Positions 1 to 8,404 are shown, counted from the first letter of the stretch. The stretch is DNA of 64,000 nt from Nocardioides sp. BGMRC 2183 (GCA_008123405.1 VSSA01000013.1:59228-123227), one strand, 5' to 3'. Notes: generated by a model not told the origin, from the sequence alone. Program-made: numbers and translations.

Positions 1-255
<255 letters not shown>

Positions 256-403
256 GCGCCGCCTGGCGGAGCGTCCGCTGCGTCGGCGGCCCTCGACGAC
301 CGCTCCGCCTTCAAGGTCGCCTTCGGGCCGCCGCCTTGCGGCCGCACGCGCCAGGCGACGCTCAGGTGGTGGTTGGTGGCTGGTGGGGTGGCCGACCCGG
401 CTC

Positions 404-467
404 AAACGCACACTCAGATCGCGCTGACCCGTCGCAAACGCCTACTCGGATCGCGCTGACCCGTCGC
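404..467. repeat. Two tandem 32-nt intergenic repeats
   Basis: Two adjacent 32-nt copies (404-435 and 436-467) match at 29 of 32 positions. Each begins AAACGC and ends with GCGCTGACCCGTCGC, and a third partial AAACGCGTCA follows. They fill the gap before the threonine aldolase gene. The rest of 256-500 shows no coding signal. The layout recalls the 22-nt repeats at 3918-3983 and 39171-39236, but unit length and sequence differ. The function is unknown. Confidence 0.7.
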
Positions 468-500
468 AAACGCGTCAGGAGCCGTCGGCATGATGGTGTC

Positions 501-1499
501 GTGATCGATCTTCGCTCCGACACCGTGACCCGTCCGACCGAGGCGATGCGGGCGGCGATGGCCCGGGCGGAGGTGGGCGACGACGTCTACGGGGAGGACC
601 CGACGGTCAACGCGCTCGAGGAGCGGGTCGCCGCGATGTTCGGGCACGAGGCCGCGTTGTTCACCCCCACCGGTTCGCTGGCCAACGTGCTGGCGGTCGC
701 GGCCGTCGTACAGCCTGGTCAGGAGGTGCTGTGCGAGGCACGGGCGCACATCGCTCGCGCTGAGCTCGGTGTCCACGGCGCGGTCTCCGGCCTCACCATG
801 CGGACCTGGAGCCATCCGAGCGGCGGCGTCGACACGGCCGTCCTTGCCGAGCTGATCGCCCCCGACCTGGGGCCGTTCTTCGTGCGCACCGCCGCGGTCT
901 CGGTGGAGAACACCCACAACTTCGCCGGCGGCACCGTGCTCGGGATCGAGGAGCTCCGGAAGGTCCGGGACCTGGCAGATCGGACCGGCGTCGCAGTCCA
1001 CCTCGACGGGGCACGGATCTGGAACGCCCACGTGGCCACCGCCACGCCGCTCATCGAGTACGGCGCCTGCGCCGACGTGCTCGCGGTGTGCCTCTCCAAG
1101 GGGCTCGGCGCGCCCGTCGGCTCACTGATGGTGGGTTCGGCGGACGCCGTCGCGGCGGCGCGCATCCGTCGGAAACGGCTCGGCGCAGGGATGCGGCAGG
1201 TCGGGATCCTCGCCGCCGCCGGGCTCTACGCGCTCGACCACCACGTCGACCGGCTCGCCGAGGATCACGCGCACGCCCGCCTGCTCGCGCGTGCCTGCGG
1301 CGCAGACCCCGACGCGGTGGCCACCAACATCGTCACCTTCGACCACCCCGACGCAGCCGGAGTCGTCGCCCAGGCCCGCGAGGAGGGCGTGGCGGTCGGG
1401 ATGGTGGGAGCGCGCACCGTCAGACTGCTGACCCACCTGGACCTCGACACCGATCAGGTACGACGAGCAGCCGACGTCCTGCACCGCCTCACCCGCTGA
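501..1499 (+). CDS. ltaE: Low-specificity L-threonine aldolase
   Basis: This predicted 332-residue PLP enzyme cleaves L-threonine or L-allo-threonine to glycine and acetaldehyde. The N-terminus [20 protein letters not shown] and the following [16 protein letters not shown] are hallmarks of the beta-eliminating lyase / threonine aldolase family. LDGARIWNA supplies the aspartate that pairs with the PLP ring nitrogen, and [12 protein letters not shown] carries the Schiff-base lysine (about K200). The GTG at 501 was chosen because it gives exactly the family N-terminus; upstream sequence in the same frame is repeat and low-quality. An AGGAG lies 20 nt upstream, which is far. The gene is single, converging on the zinc-ribbon gene with an 8-nt gap. 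Confidence 0.9.
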   Translation: MIDLRSDTVTRPTEAMRAAMARAEVGDDVYGEDPTVNALEERVAAMFGHEAALFTPTGSLANVLAVAAVVQPGQEVLCEARAHIARAELGVHGAVSGLTMRTWSHPSGGVDTAVLAELIAPDLGPFFVRTAAVSVENTHNFAGGTVLGIEELRKVRDLADRTGVAVHLDGARIWNAHVATATPLIEYGACADVLAVCLSKGLGAPVGSLMVGSADAVAAARIRRKRLGAGMRQVGILAAAGLYALDHHVDRLAEDHAHARLLARACGADPDAVATNIVTFDHPDAAGVVAQAREEGVAVGMVGARTVRLLTHLDLDTDQVRRAADVLHRLTR

Positions 1500-1507
1500 T
1501 CCGAGCG

Positions 1508-2485
1508 TCAGTCCGCGACGCCACCGAACCGCAGGTCGGAGATCGCGGTGAAGTCCTTGCCGCTGGGCCCCGCACCGGGTGCGCTCACCTCGTCGAGGGT
1601 CAGCACCACCTGCTCGGTGGAGACCGCATCGATCGGGATCATCTGCATCGTGTCCTGCTCCGAGAGTTCCTGCTCGACGCTGGTGCCGTCGTCGAAGGTC
1701 CAGGTGACGCTGAGGACCCTCCGGTTCACCCGATAGCCGTCGTAGCCCGGGTAGGACTTCGCGTAGCCGTTGATGAGCCCGATCTCGCGCAGCTCGACCG
1801 GCCCGGCGAAGTCGATCACCAGATCTGCGCCGGTGGCGTCTCCGGCGATCCGCCACGCGGTGGTCGCGTCGTCGTCGGTGAGGTTCTCGGCATCGAAGGT
1901 GACCGTCTCCCCGGTCCGCGCGTCTTCGCTGTCGCCCGCGGTGCCGGGCACCTCGACGGACGAGACCTCGCCGGTGATGTCCTCGGTGGGACTGCTGCCA
2001 GCGTCGACCGACCGGCCCTCGTCCGTCGTACCTGCCTGGTCGCCGGCCGGGTCGGGCGCTGCGGGGTCGTCATTGGTGATCCAGAGGACGGTGAGGGCGG
2101 AGGCGACGATGACGAGCAGCGCCAAGGAACCCAGCAGAGCAGGCCACAGCCAGCCTCTGCGGGGGCGGTCGCCGTAGTCGGCCGGCGCAGGCGCCGGGGC
2201 GGCCGGAGCTGTCGTCGTGGCGGAGGCGGGTGGGGGCGCGCTCGGTGGCGGGCCGAGCGGGGTGTCGGCGTAGAGCGGGTAGCGAGCCGACGGCGGGTGC
2301 GGGCCGGAGGGGAGCGGGACGATGGGACGTCGCCGCTCGGCGGTGTCGGTCAGACCGCTGTCCTCCCGGTCGGTCCCGACGGCAGGGGTGGTCTGGCTGA
2401 CGGCCGGCGTCTCCGCCGGCGCGCCGCAGTTGGTGCAGAACCGCCCCACGCCGAGGGCGTGACCGCAGTTGGTGCAGTAGGACAT
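1508..2485 (-). CDS. Zinc-ribbon membrane protein with discoidin-like C-terminal domain
   Basis: This protein of about 325 residues has three parts. The first is an N-terminal zinc ribbon (Cys4, Cys7, Cys17, Cys20 in CTNCGHALGVGRFCTNCG) and a proline/alanine-rich linker. A single membrane segment (WLWPALLGSLALLVIVASAL) follows. The third part is an outside domain with a beta-sandwich look (DDDATTAWRIAGD, LVIDFAGPVELREIGLINGY). That C-terminal part resembles the NADase-type glycan-binding / discoidin-like domains attached to zinc-ribbon proteins in actinobacteria. The predicted topology is cytoplasmic ribbon, extracellular sandwich. The start ATG follows AGGAG at good spacing. The ligand and role are unknown; a surface-binding or sensory role is inference. 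Confidence 0.75.
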   Translation of the reverse strand: MSYCTNCGHALGVGRFCTNCGAPAETPAVSQTTPAVGTDREDSGLTDTAERRRPIVPLPSGPHPPSARYPLYADTPLGPPPSAPPPASATTTAPAAPAPAPADYGDRPRRGWLWPALLGSLALLVIVASALTVLWITNDDPAAPDPAGDQAGTTDEGRSVDAGSSPTEDITGEVSSVEVPGTAGDSEDARTGETVTFDAENLTDDDATTAWRIAGDATGADLVIDFAGPVELREIGLINGYAKSYPGYDGYRVNRRVLSVTWTFDDGTSVEQELSEQDTMQMIPIDAVSTEQVVLTLDEVSAPGAGPSGKDFTAISDLRFGGVAD

Positions 2486-2525
2486 CTCACTCCTGGGTGA
2501 CGACCTGGCCACCGGCTCGACTTCA

Positions 2526-2581
2526 CCTCCGACCGACCGGTCGTGGGAGCCCGACAGGTCGGTCGGAGGCAAGTTTGCCTC
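2526..2581 (-). terminator. Perfect 13-bp hairpin downstream of aroF
   Basis: Arms at 2526-2538 and 2557-2569 (CCTCCGACCGACC and its exact complement) form a 13-bp stem with an 18-nt loop. A second small stem, GAGGCAA / TTGCCTC at 2566-2581, overlaps it. The site lies about 40-100 nt after the aroF stop and before the zinc-ribbon gene, so it probably ends aroF transcripts. There is no clear U-tract, as is common in actinobacteria. Confidence 0.65.
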
Positions 2582-2623
2582 AGTCGACGCCGATGGCCAC
2601 GATCGTGGGCGCTGCGACCAGAC

Positions 2624-3673
2624 TCAGTTCGTGACGTTGCCGGCTGCTGCCGGCATCCGTCCGACCAGCGGTGGCAGCTGGCGGGCGGCCTGCGCGAGCG
2701 CTCGGAGCTCGGTGCCCAGCAGCGCCTGCGGACCGTCGCACAGGGCGGTCTCGGGGTGGGGGTGGACGTCGACGATCACACCATCGGCACCGACGGCGAT
2801 GGCGGCGCGGGACAGCGGTACGACCAGGTCCTTGCGACCGGCCGCGTGGGAGGGGTCCACGATGATCGGCAGGTGGCTGGCCGCCTGCACCACCGGCACC
2901 GCCGCGATGTCGAGGGTGTTGCGCGTGGCCGGCTCGAAGGTCCTGATGCCGCGCTCGCAGAGGACCACGTCGAGGTTGCCGCGCTGTGCAATGTACTCGG
3001 CAGCGAGCAGCCACTCCTCGATGGTGGAGCTGAAGCCCCGCTTGAGCAGAACCGGCTTGCCGGTGTCCCCGGCGGCTTGCAGCAGCCCGAAGTTCTGGGC
3101 GTTGCGGGTGCCGATCTGCAGCATGTCGGCGTGCTCGGCGACGAGGTCGGCGTCGCGGGCGTCCACCACCTCGGTGACCACGGGCAGGCCCAGCTCGGCA
3201 CCGACGGTCGCGAGGATCTCCAGGCCGTCGGCACCCAACCCCTGGAACGCGTACGGCGAGGTCCGCGGCTTGAACGCGCCGCCGCGCAGGATCGTGGCGC
3301 CGGCGGCCTTCGCCATCGTCGCCGCCTCCAACGTCTGCTCCGGGGTCTCGACCGCGCAGGGACCGGCCAGCAGCGTGAAGGTGGCGGGGCCGATCGGAAC
3401 CCGCGCGGCACCCTGGCCGACCCATACCGTCGATCGGTCCGGGTGGTGCTGGCGACTGACCAGCTTGTAGGGGTCGGAGATGCGGTGCACGTCGGCGACG
3501 CCGGCGAGCGCTCGCAGGTTGAGGCCATGGAAGGCATCGATGTCACCGACCAGGCCGATGATGGTGCGGCTCACGCCCTGCGACACGTTCGCCTTGCCGC
3601 CGGCCGACTCGACGCGCTCGACGACGCGGGCGACATCCTCTGCGGTGGCGTTGGGGGCCATGACGACGACCAT
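2624..3673 (-). CDS. aroF: AroF-type 3-deoxy-7-phosphoheptulonate synthase
   Basis: This 349-residue DAHP synthase is of the class I-beta type. Residues about 1-75 form a ferredoxin-like/ACT-like regulatory domain (MVVVMAPNATAEDVARVVERVE, then SRTIIGLVGD). The TIM-barrel catalytic domain follows, with LLAGPCAVETPEQ, ILRGGAFKPRTSPYAFQGLG and VDPSHAAGRKDLV. It catalyses the committed step of aromatic amino acid synthesis. It is the second DAHP synthase of the window. The upstream DNA holds a short ORF encoding Thr-Tyr-Trp-Phe and a strong hairpin, so expression is probably controlled by transcription attenuation in response to charged aromatic tRNAs. A purine-rich GAGACGGAGAAAACC precedes the ATG. 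Confidence 0.93.
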   Translation of the reverse strand: MVVVMAPNATAEDVARVVERVESAGGKANVSQGVSRTIIGLVGDIDAFHGLNLRALAGVADVHRISDPYKLVSRQHHPDRSTVWVGQGAARVPIGPATFTLLAGPCAVETPEQTLEAATMAKAAGATILRGGAFKPRTSPYAFQGLGADGLEILATVGAELGLPVVTEVVDARDADLVAEHADMLQIGTRNAQNFGLLQAAGDTGKPVLLKRGFSSTIEEWLLAAEYIAQRGNLDVVLCERGIRTFEPATRNTLDIAAVPVVQAASHLPIIVDPSHAAGRKDLVVPLSRAAIAVGADGVIVDVHPHPETALCDGPQALLGTELRALAQAARQLPPLVGRMPAAAGNVTN

Positions 3674-3744
3674 GGTTTTCTCCGTCTCTGTGCTGGTTCC
3701 CGGTTGGGAAGGATGAGAGTCCGGTCACCGGTCCCGACAGCACG

Positions 3745-3769
3745 ACGCCCCGGACAGGTGCCGGGGCGT
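3745..3769 (-). terminator. Attenuator hairpin between leader peptide and aroF
   Basis: Perfect 9-bp stem: ACGCCCCGG (3745-3753) and CCGGGGCGT (3761-3769) with a 7-nt loop. It lies 17 nt after the stop of the leader peptide and about 70 nt before aroF. A competing hairpin, GCGCCGGG pairing with CCCGGTGC, can form inside the leader ORF itself, which is the geometry expected for ribosome-mediated attenuation. The fold was seen by eye only. Confidence 0.65.
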
Positions 3770-3785
3770 TGGAAAGGTGCGGGGT

Positions 3786-3854
3786 CTAGCGCAGCAGCGA
3801 ACCCACGCACCGGGAGTCGCCCGGCGCGTCGGCAAACCAATACGTGTGCTGCAT
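3786..3854 (-). CDS. Aromatic leader peptide (22 aa) of aroF
   Basis: This 22-codon ORF has residues 4-7 Thr-Tyr-Trp-Phe (N-terminus MQHTYWFADAPG). It therefore contains all three aromatic amino acids consecutively, directly upstream of the DAHP synthase gene and followed by a terminator-like hairpin. A chance origin for TYW-F in such a position is unlikely. Leader peptides of this design are known for trp and aromatic genes in actinobacteria and proteobacteria. The ATG lies 7 nt after a TAGTTT box, suggesting a leaderless transcript beginning at the ATG. I infer that stalling at the Tyr-Trp-Phe codons when charged tRNAs are scarce blocks the terminator and raises aroF expression. Confidence 0.75.
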   Translation of the reverse strand: MQHTYWFADAPGDSRCVGSLLR

Positions 3855-3861
3855 GGCGATG

Positions 3862-3867
3862 AAACTA
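3862..3867 (-). promoter_or_regulatory. -10 box of the aroF leader (TAGTTT)
   Basis: TAGTTT on the minus strand lies 7 nt before the leader ATG. This matches the TANNNT plus 6-8 nt spacing seen before many starts in this window and predicts transcription beginning at or next to the ATG. No convincing -35 is visible. Confidence 0.5.
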
Positions 3868-3917
3868 GCGCATTGCCGTCCGTGCTCGGCCGGGTCGTCG
3901 GCATTCGGACAGCTCCG

Positions 3918-3983
3918 CCCGAAACGCGGACTCAACGGGCCCAAAGCGCGGACTCAACGGGCCCGAAACGCGGACTCAACGGC
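3918..3983. repeat. Three tandem 22-nt repeats (family B/C)
   Basis: Three exact-period 22-nt units (3918-3939, 3940-3961, 3962-3983) occupy the end of the EamA transporter locus, stopping 5 nt before its stop codon. On the minus strand each unit reads GTTGAGT, 9 variable bases, then GGGCCC or close to it. The same unit length and the same conserved ends occur in three copies at 39171-39236, 35 kb away in opposite orientation. This is a lineage-type short repeat of unknown role. Confidence 0.75.
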
Positions 3984-3988
3984 GCGGG

Positions 3989-4888
3989 TCAGACGGCGAG
4001 GTGGGTGACCTCGGCCTCGATCCGGCGCCGGGGCACGAGTTCGGTGACGATCATCGCGGTCAGCACCAGGGCGCCGCCGAGCAGCATCCGGGGCGCCAGG
4101 TCCTCACCCCCGAGCAGTACCGCGAAGAAGGTCGCGAAGACCGGCTCGGAGCTCATGATGATGGCGCTGCGGGTGGCCGGGAGGTGGGCCTGGGCCCAGG
4201 TCTGGGCCAGCATCGCCGCCGCGCCGGGGATGAGCGCCATGTAGAGCACCGACATCCAGTCGCCACCGTTGGCCGGCAGCACCACCCCGGGTTCGCCGCC
4301 GACCAGCGCGACCACCAGACAGATCGCGGCGATCACCCATACCTGGAGGATGGTGAGACCCAGTGCGTCCGAAGGCCGTGACCAGGCCCCGAGCCCGACG
4401 ATGTGGGCGGCATAGAGCAAGGCGCCCACCAGGGTGATCGCCTCGCCGTACCCGATCGAGACGCCGTCGAGGGTGAGGATGCCGAGGCCGCAGGTGGCGA
4501 GCGCGACCGCCAGCCAGGTCACGACGGTGATGCGGGTGCGCAGCACCAGCGCGGCCAGTAGGGGAGTGGCGACGACGTACAGGCCGGTGATGAAGCCGGA
4601 GATGCTCGCCGGGGTGTGCGCCAGGCCGGCGGTCTGCAGGAGCTGCGCCGAGCCGTAGATCGCGCCCAGGATGAGCGCGTGCCGCCGCGCCGCCGGGGAG
4701 AGGCGGCCCACCGCACGCGGGGCCACGAGCAGCATCGCGACACCGGCGATCGCGAACCGCACCGCCAGGAAGTCCGCCGTCGGCACTCGGTCCAGCAGGT
4801 CCTTGATGAGGAAGAAGGTCGAGCCCCAGCAGGCCGTCATCCCCAGCAGCGCAGCGGTCGCGGCCAGGGAGACGCGCGACTCACGCAC
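3989..4888 (-). CDS. EamA/DMT-superfamily transporter
   Basis: This integral membrane protein of 299 residues has about ten hydrophobic segments in two EamA-type repeats of five. It begins VRESRVSLAATAALLGMTACWGSTFFLIK, where the WGSTFF motif is characteristic of drug/metabolite exporters. The second repeat ends with SSEPVFATFFAVLLGGE and the basic tail PRRR. The GTG start at 4888 overlaps the end of the endonuclease IV gene by 8 nt, so the two are co-transcribed; a longer reading through the nfo gene was rejected. The substrate cannot be told from sequence; relatives export amino acids or other metabolites. Confidence 0.85.
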   Translation of the reverse strand: MRESRVSLAATAALLGMTACWGSTFFLIKDLLDRVPTADFLAVRFAIAGVAMLLVAPRAVGRLSPAARRHALILGAIYGSAQLLQTAGLAHTPASISGFITGLYVVATPLLAALVLRTRITVVTWLAVALATCGLGILTLDGVSIGYGEAITLVGALLYAAHIVGLGAWSRPSDALGLTILQVWVIAAICLVVALVGGEPGVVLPANGGDWMSVLYMALIPGAAAMLAQTWAQAHLPATRSAIIMSSEPVFATFFAVLLGGEDLAPRMLLGGALVLTAMIVTELVPRRRIEAEVTHLAV

Positions 4889-5780
4889 GGCCGGCCACGG
4901 CTTCGGCGCGGAGCTCCTTGAGCAGGGCCATGTCGGGGTCGTCGGCGTCGCGTGAGCCCGGGGTCTCGAGGATGAACGGGACACCGTCGGTCGCCGGGTG
5001 CGCGAAGAGCTCACGGAACGCGTCTCGCCCGATGTGGCCCGCGCCGATCTTCTCGTGCCGGTCCTTCAGCGCGCCCCGGACGTCCTTGGAGTCGTTGGCG
5101 TGGATCAGCCGAAGTCGGCCGGGTCCGGCGATCTCGACGATCCGGTCCACGGTCGCGTTGGCGCCGCCTGTCTCGTCCAGCGGTGCGCCGGCCGCGAACA
5201 CGTGGCACGTGTCCAGACAGATCCCCGCCCGTGGGTGGTGGTCCACCGCGTCCAGGTAGGCGCCGAGATCCTCGACGCCGGCGCACAGGGAGCGGCCCTG
5301 GCCGGCGGTCGGCTCCAGCAGCAGCCACGGCGCGGCCTCGCCGAGAGCGTCGAGCGATTCGAGCGTCGGCAACAGACCCTCGCGCACCTGGCGCAGTGCG
5401 GCGGCGTGCCGCTCCACACCGCCGTCGGGGTCCACATAGGAGCCGGTGTGCACGACCACGCCCTCGGCGCCGATCTCGACCGCGCGACGCAGGTTGTGGG
5501 CCACCATCGCCACCGACTTCTGGTACGTCGCCTCGGTCGGCGAGCCGAGATTGACCAGGTACGGCGTGTGGATGAAGATCCGCATCCCGATCTCGGCCAC
5601 GCGGGTGCGGAACGCGTCGTCGATCGCCGGCTTCCCCGGCGACAGCGCCCAGCCACGCGGGTTGCCGACGAAGACCTGGACGGCCTCACAGCCGAGGTCG
5701 ACGGCATTGCGCAGGGCGCCGTCCACAAGGTTCTTGCCGACAGGGACGTGGGTGCCGACGGGGCGGGTGGTGCTGCTCAT
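4881..5780 (-). CDS. nfo: Deoxyribonuclease IV (AP endonuclease)
   Basis: This 299-residue TIM-barrel enzyme matches endonuclease IV, which incises abasic sites in base excision repair using three metal ions. Visible family motifs include FIHTPYLVNLGSP, VVVHTGSYV, LLLEPTAGQG, CLDTCHVFAAG, HANDSKDVRGALKDRHEKIGAGHIG and the terminal ILETPG. All histidine/aspartate/glutamate metal ligands of these motifs appear intact. Its 3' end overlaps the EamA gene start. A TACGGT box lies 10 nt before the ATG, so the 5' leader is probably very short. Confidence 0.95.
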   Translation of the reverse strand: MSSTTRPVGTHVPVGKNLVDGALRNAVDLGCEAVQVFVGNPRGWALSPGKPAIDDAFRTRVAEIGMRIFIHTPYLVNLGSPTEATYQKSVAMVAHNLRRAVEIGAEGVVVHTGSYVDPDGGVERHAAALRQVREGLLPTLESLDALGEAAPWLLLEPTAGQGRSLCAGVEDLGAYLDAVDHHPRAGICLDTCHVFAAGAPLDETGGANATVDRIVEIAGPGRLRLIHANDSKDVRGALKDRHEKIGAGHIGRDAFRELFAHPATDGVPFILETPGSRDADDPDMALLKELRAEAVAGRA

Positions 5781-5834
5781 CTCGCCGAGAACCGTAGCCG
5801 GTCGGTCCGCCCCTTTGATGGGTGGCTCGGCTCC

Positions 5835-7874
5835 TCACACGACGTAGACGGTGACCGTGCTGCCCTTGGGGATCTCGCTGCCGGCGGGCGGATCCGTGGA
5901 GTAGGCCAGCGACCCGTTGAAGTAGATGGCAGCCCGCTCGGTGACCACCTTGAAGCCCAACCCCTCCAGCTTCTCCACGGCGTCCTCGGCGCTGTCGTAG
6001 AAGACCGACGGGACCTCGATCAGCTCCGGCCCGTTGGACACCGTGATGCTGACCGTGTCCCCGCGGTGCAGCGTGCCGTTGGCCGGATCCTGGCTGATGA
6101 TGGCGCCCTCGTCGACGTCGTCGGAGAACTCGCGTTCGGTGACGTCGACGCTCAACCCCTTGCCCTCCCAGTACGCCGTCGCCTCCTCGGCGTCCTTGCC
6201 GACCCAGTCCTTGACCTTGATCGGCTGGCGGCCCTTGCTGACGATCAGCCGGACCGCGGAGTCGACGGGCAGCTTCTCCGCCTTCGGCGTACCGAACCGT
6301 GGGTCGGTGCGGATCACGTCGCCATCGGGCACGGTCTCGGAGTAGCGCTCGATCACGCGGCCGACGACCAGTTTGGCGTCGGCCAGCCGGTCCCGGGCCT
6401 CGTCCTGGCTCAGGCCGGCGACATCGGGCACGTCGTTGAGCTCGGGGCCGCGGGAGACGGTGAGGGTGATCGTGCCCCCGGACAGGACGCGACTGCCGGT
6501 GTCGGGGTCGGTGCTCACCACGTCGCCCTTCTCGACCGACTCCGAGTACACCGGGTCGTCGTGCTCGACGGTGAAGCCGGCTGCCTCGAGCTCGGCGGTG
6601 GCGTCGGCGTCGCTCATGCCCACCACGCCGGGTGCGGAGGTGTAGCGACCCCAGCCGAACCAGTAGGCGCCACCGCCGATCGCCAGCACCAGCAGCAGGA
6701 TCAGCAGCAGCCGGCCGCGACGACGTCGCGGTGCCGGCGCCGGGTCGTCGGGAGCGATGACCTGGGTCGCCTCCGGCGCAGGAGCGGGAGGGGACGGAGC
6801 GGGGGGCTCCGGCGGGGGGCCGAACAGTGCCTCCACCTCACGCTCGTCCCAGAGCTCCTCGACCGGCTCCGGGGTGGTGTCGCTGGTGACCTCGGCGGCC
6901 GCCGCCGCACGGGGTCGCGGCAACAGGTCCGCGACCAGCTCGGGGTCATCGACGAGGCCGTCGTGCAGCGCGGCCTGGACCCGGCGCACGTGATGCAGCA
7001 ACACGCCGGCGTCTGCGGGTCGCAGGGTGTGGTCCCGGCTGGTCGCCCGGGCGACCAGCGCGTCGACGTACGCCGGCAGCCCCGGGACGCGTTCGGAGGG
7101 CGCGGGCACATCGTGGTGCACGTGCCGATAGGCCACCTGGATCGGGGACTCACCGGTGTGCGGCTTCACCCCGGTGAGCAGCTCGTAGAGGATCACGCCG
7201 ACGGCGTACACGTCGGCACGCGGGTCGGCGGTCCCGTCCACGACCAGCTCCGGCGCGAGATAGGAGACGGTGCCGATCAGGACGCCGGCGGTCGCGGTGT
7301 GCTGGGTGTCGGCGCTGACGGCCTTGGCCAGCCCGAAGTCGGCGACCTTGATCCGCCCGTCGTCGGCGATGAGGACGTTCTCGGGCTTGATGTCGCGATG
7401 GATCAGGCCGGCGCGGTGGGCGCTGGCCAGTGCGGACAGGACCGGGTCGAGCAGGGCCAGAGCCCGCTCGGGCGACATCGGCGCCTCTTTGGTGATGGTG
7501 TCGCGCAGGGTGTGTCCCGGGACCAGCTCCATCGCGATGAAGAGCGTGCCGTCGCCGCCGGCGGGGTCCGCATCCTGACCCTGGTCGTAGATCGCGACGA
7601 CGTTGGGGTGGGAGAGGCGGGCGGCGGCACGGGCCTCGCGCACGAAGCGGGTCGCGAAGGCGTCGTCGTCGGAGGTCGGGTCGCCCAGGCCGCTGTGCAT
7701 GATCTTGACCGCGACGATCCGGTCCAGACGCAGGTCGGTGGCCTCGTACACACTGGCCATCCCGCCGCGGGCGATCCGGGCACCGATCCGGTAGCGACCG
7801 TCCAGGACCCGACCCGTGTTGGGGTCGCGTGCGGCCGCGGGCGCCTGCGCGTCGCGGTCGTCAGGTTCGTGCAC
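5835..7874 (-). CDS. PASTA-domain Ser/Thr protein kinase (PknB/PknL-like)
   Basis: This 679-residue membrane kinase has its kinase domain at about residues 28-290: glycine loop IARGGMASVYEA, catalytic lysine K57 in AVKIM, HRDIKPEN catalytic loop and DFGLAK. A proline-rich linker, one membrane segment (RLLLILLLVLAIGGGAYW) and four extracellular PASTA repeats follow, ending KGSTVTVYVV. PASTA kinases sense peptidoglycan fragments or lipid II and regulate wall growth and division. The GTG start at 7874 follows AGGAGGG at 7-nt spacing. It is divergent from an Rv2175c-like gene. In M. tuberculosis Rv2175c is a substrate of PknL, so this kinase probably phosphorylates its neighbour. Mycobacterial PknL lacks PASTA repeats, unlike this protein. 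Confidence 0.93.
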   Translation of the reverse strand: MHEPDDRDAQAPAAARDPNTGRVLDGRYRIGARIARGGMASVYEATDLRLDRIVAVKIMHSGLGDPTSDDDAFATRFVREARAAARLSHPNVVAIYDQGQDADPAGGDGTLFIAMELVPGHTLRDTITKEAPMSPERALALLDPVLSALASAHRAGLIHRDIKPENVLIADDGRIKVADFGLAKAVSADTQHTATAGVLIGTVSYLAPELVVDGTADPRADVYAVGVILYELLTGVKPHTGESPIQVAYRHVHHDVPAPSERVPGLPAYVDALVARATSRDHTLRPADAGVLLHHVRRVQAALHDGLVDDPELVADLLPRPRAAAAAEVTSDTTPEPVEELWDEREVEALFGPPPEPPAPSPPAPAPEATQVIAPDDPAPAPRRRRGRLLLILLLVLAIGGGAYWFGWGRYTSAPGVVGMSDADATAELEAAGFTVEHDDPVYSESVEKGDVVSTDPDTGSRVLSGGTITLTVSRGPELNDVPDVAGLSQDEARDRLADAKLVVGRVIERYSETVPDGDVIRTDPRFGTPKAEKLPVDSAVRLIVSKGRQPIKVKDWVGKDAEEATAYWEGKGLSVDVTEREFSDDVDEGAIISQDPANGTLHRGDTVSITVSNGPELIEVPSVFYDSAEDAVEKLEGLGFKVVTERAAIYFNGSLAYSTDPPAGSEIPKGSTVTVYVV

Positions 7875-8029
7875 AGCGACCCTCCTGTGCGCGTGCGGGA
7901 GCCCCGGCGGGGAAGTGTCCGGGCATCCTTCATCGTACGGCGCAGCCGCGGGCGATCGTGCAGGCACGCCGCTGGCGAGGGCGGGGCCACGGTGTGCGGG
8001 ACGTGTCGCCGGTGGGGGAGGATGGACCC

Positions 8030-8404
8030 ATGAGTGAACCGCGCCTCGCCGACCACGACCTGGCCGTCCTCGTCGAGGACTGGCTGGACTGGGACCAGAC
8101 CGCCGAGCGGATCGGGGTGACCCCGGCGAAGGTCCGCACGATGGTGCGCGACCACGAGTTGGCCGCGGCAGTGCCGGTGCCCGGACGTGGTCCTCGGGTG
8201 CCCGCCCTCTTTCTCGACGACGAGGGACTGCCGGTCAAGGGTCTGCCGGGGCTGCTCACCGTGCTGCACGACGCCGGCTTCGACGACCGCGAGTGCATCG
8301 CCTGGATCTTCCTGGACGCCGATCTGCCCGGCCGTCCGATCGACGCCCTTCGGGAGAACCGCGGGTCGGAGGTCAAGCGGCGCGCCCAGGCGTTGGGTTT
8401 CTGA
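8030..8404 (+). CDS. Rv2175c-family DNA-binding protein
   Basis: This small 124-residue protein has a winged helix-turn-helix-like N-terminal half (WDQTAERIGVTPAKVRTMVRDHEL) and a C-terminal part ending GSEVKRRAQALGF. It matches the actinobacterial Rv2175c family, DNA-binding proteins phosphorylated by the adjacent kinase PknL in mycobacteria. Here too it is divergent from a Ser/Thr kinase gene. The ATG follows GGGGGAGG at good spacing. It converges on the polyprenyl synthase gene. Target genes are unknown. Confidence 0.85.
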   Translation: MSEPRLADHDLAVLVEDWLDWDQTAERIGVTPAKVRTMVRDHELAAAVPVPGRGPRVPALFLDDEGLPVKGLPGLLTVLHDAGFDDRECIAWIFLDADLPGRPIDALRENRGSEVKRRAQALGF

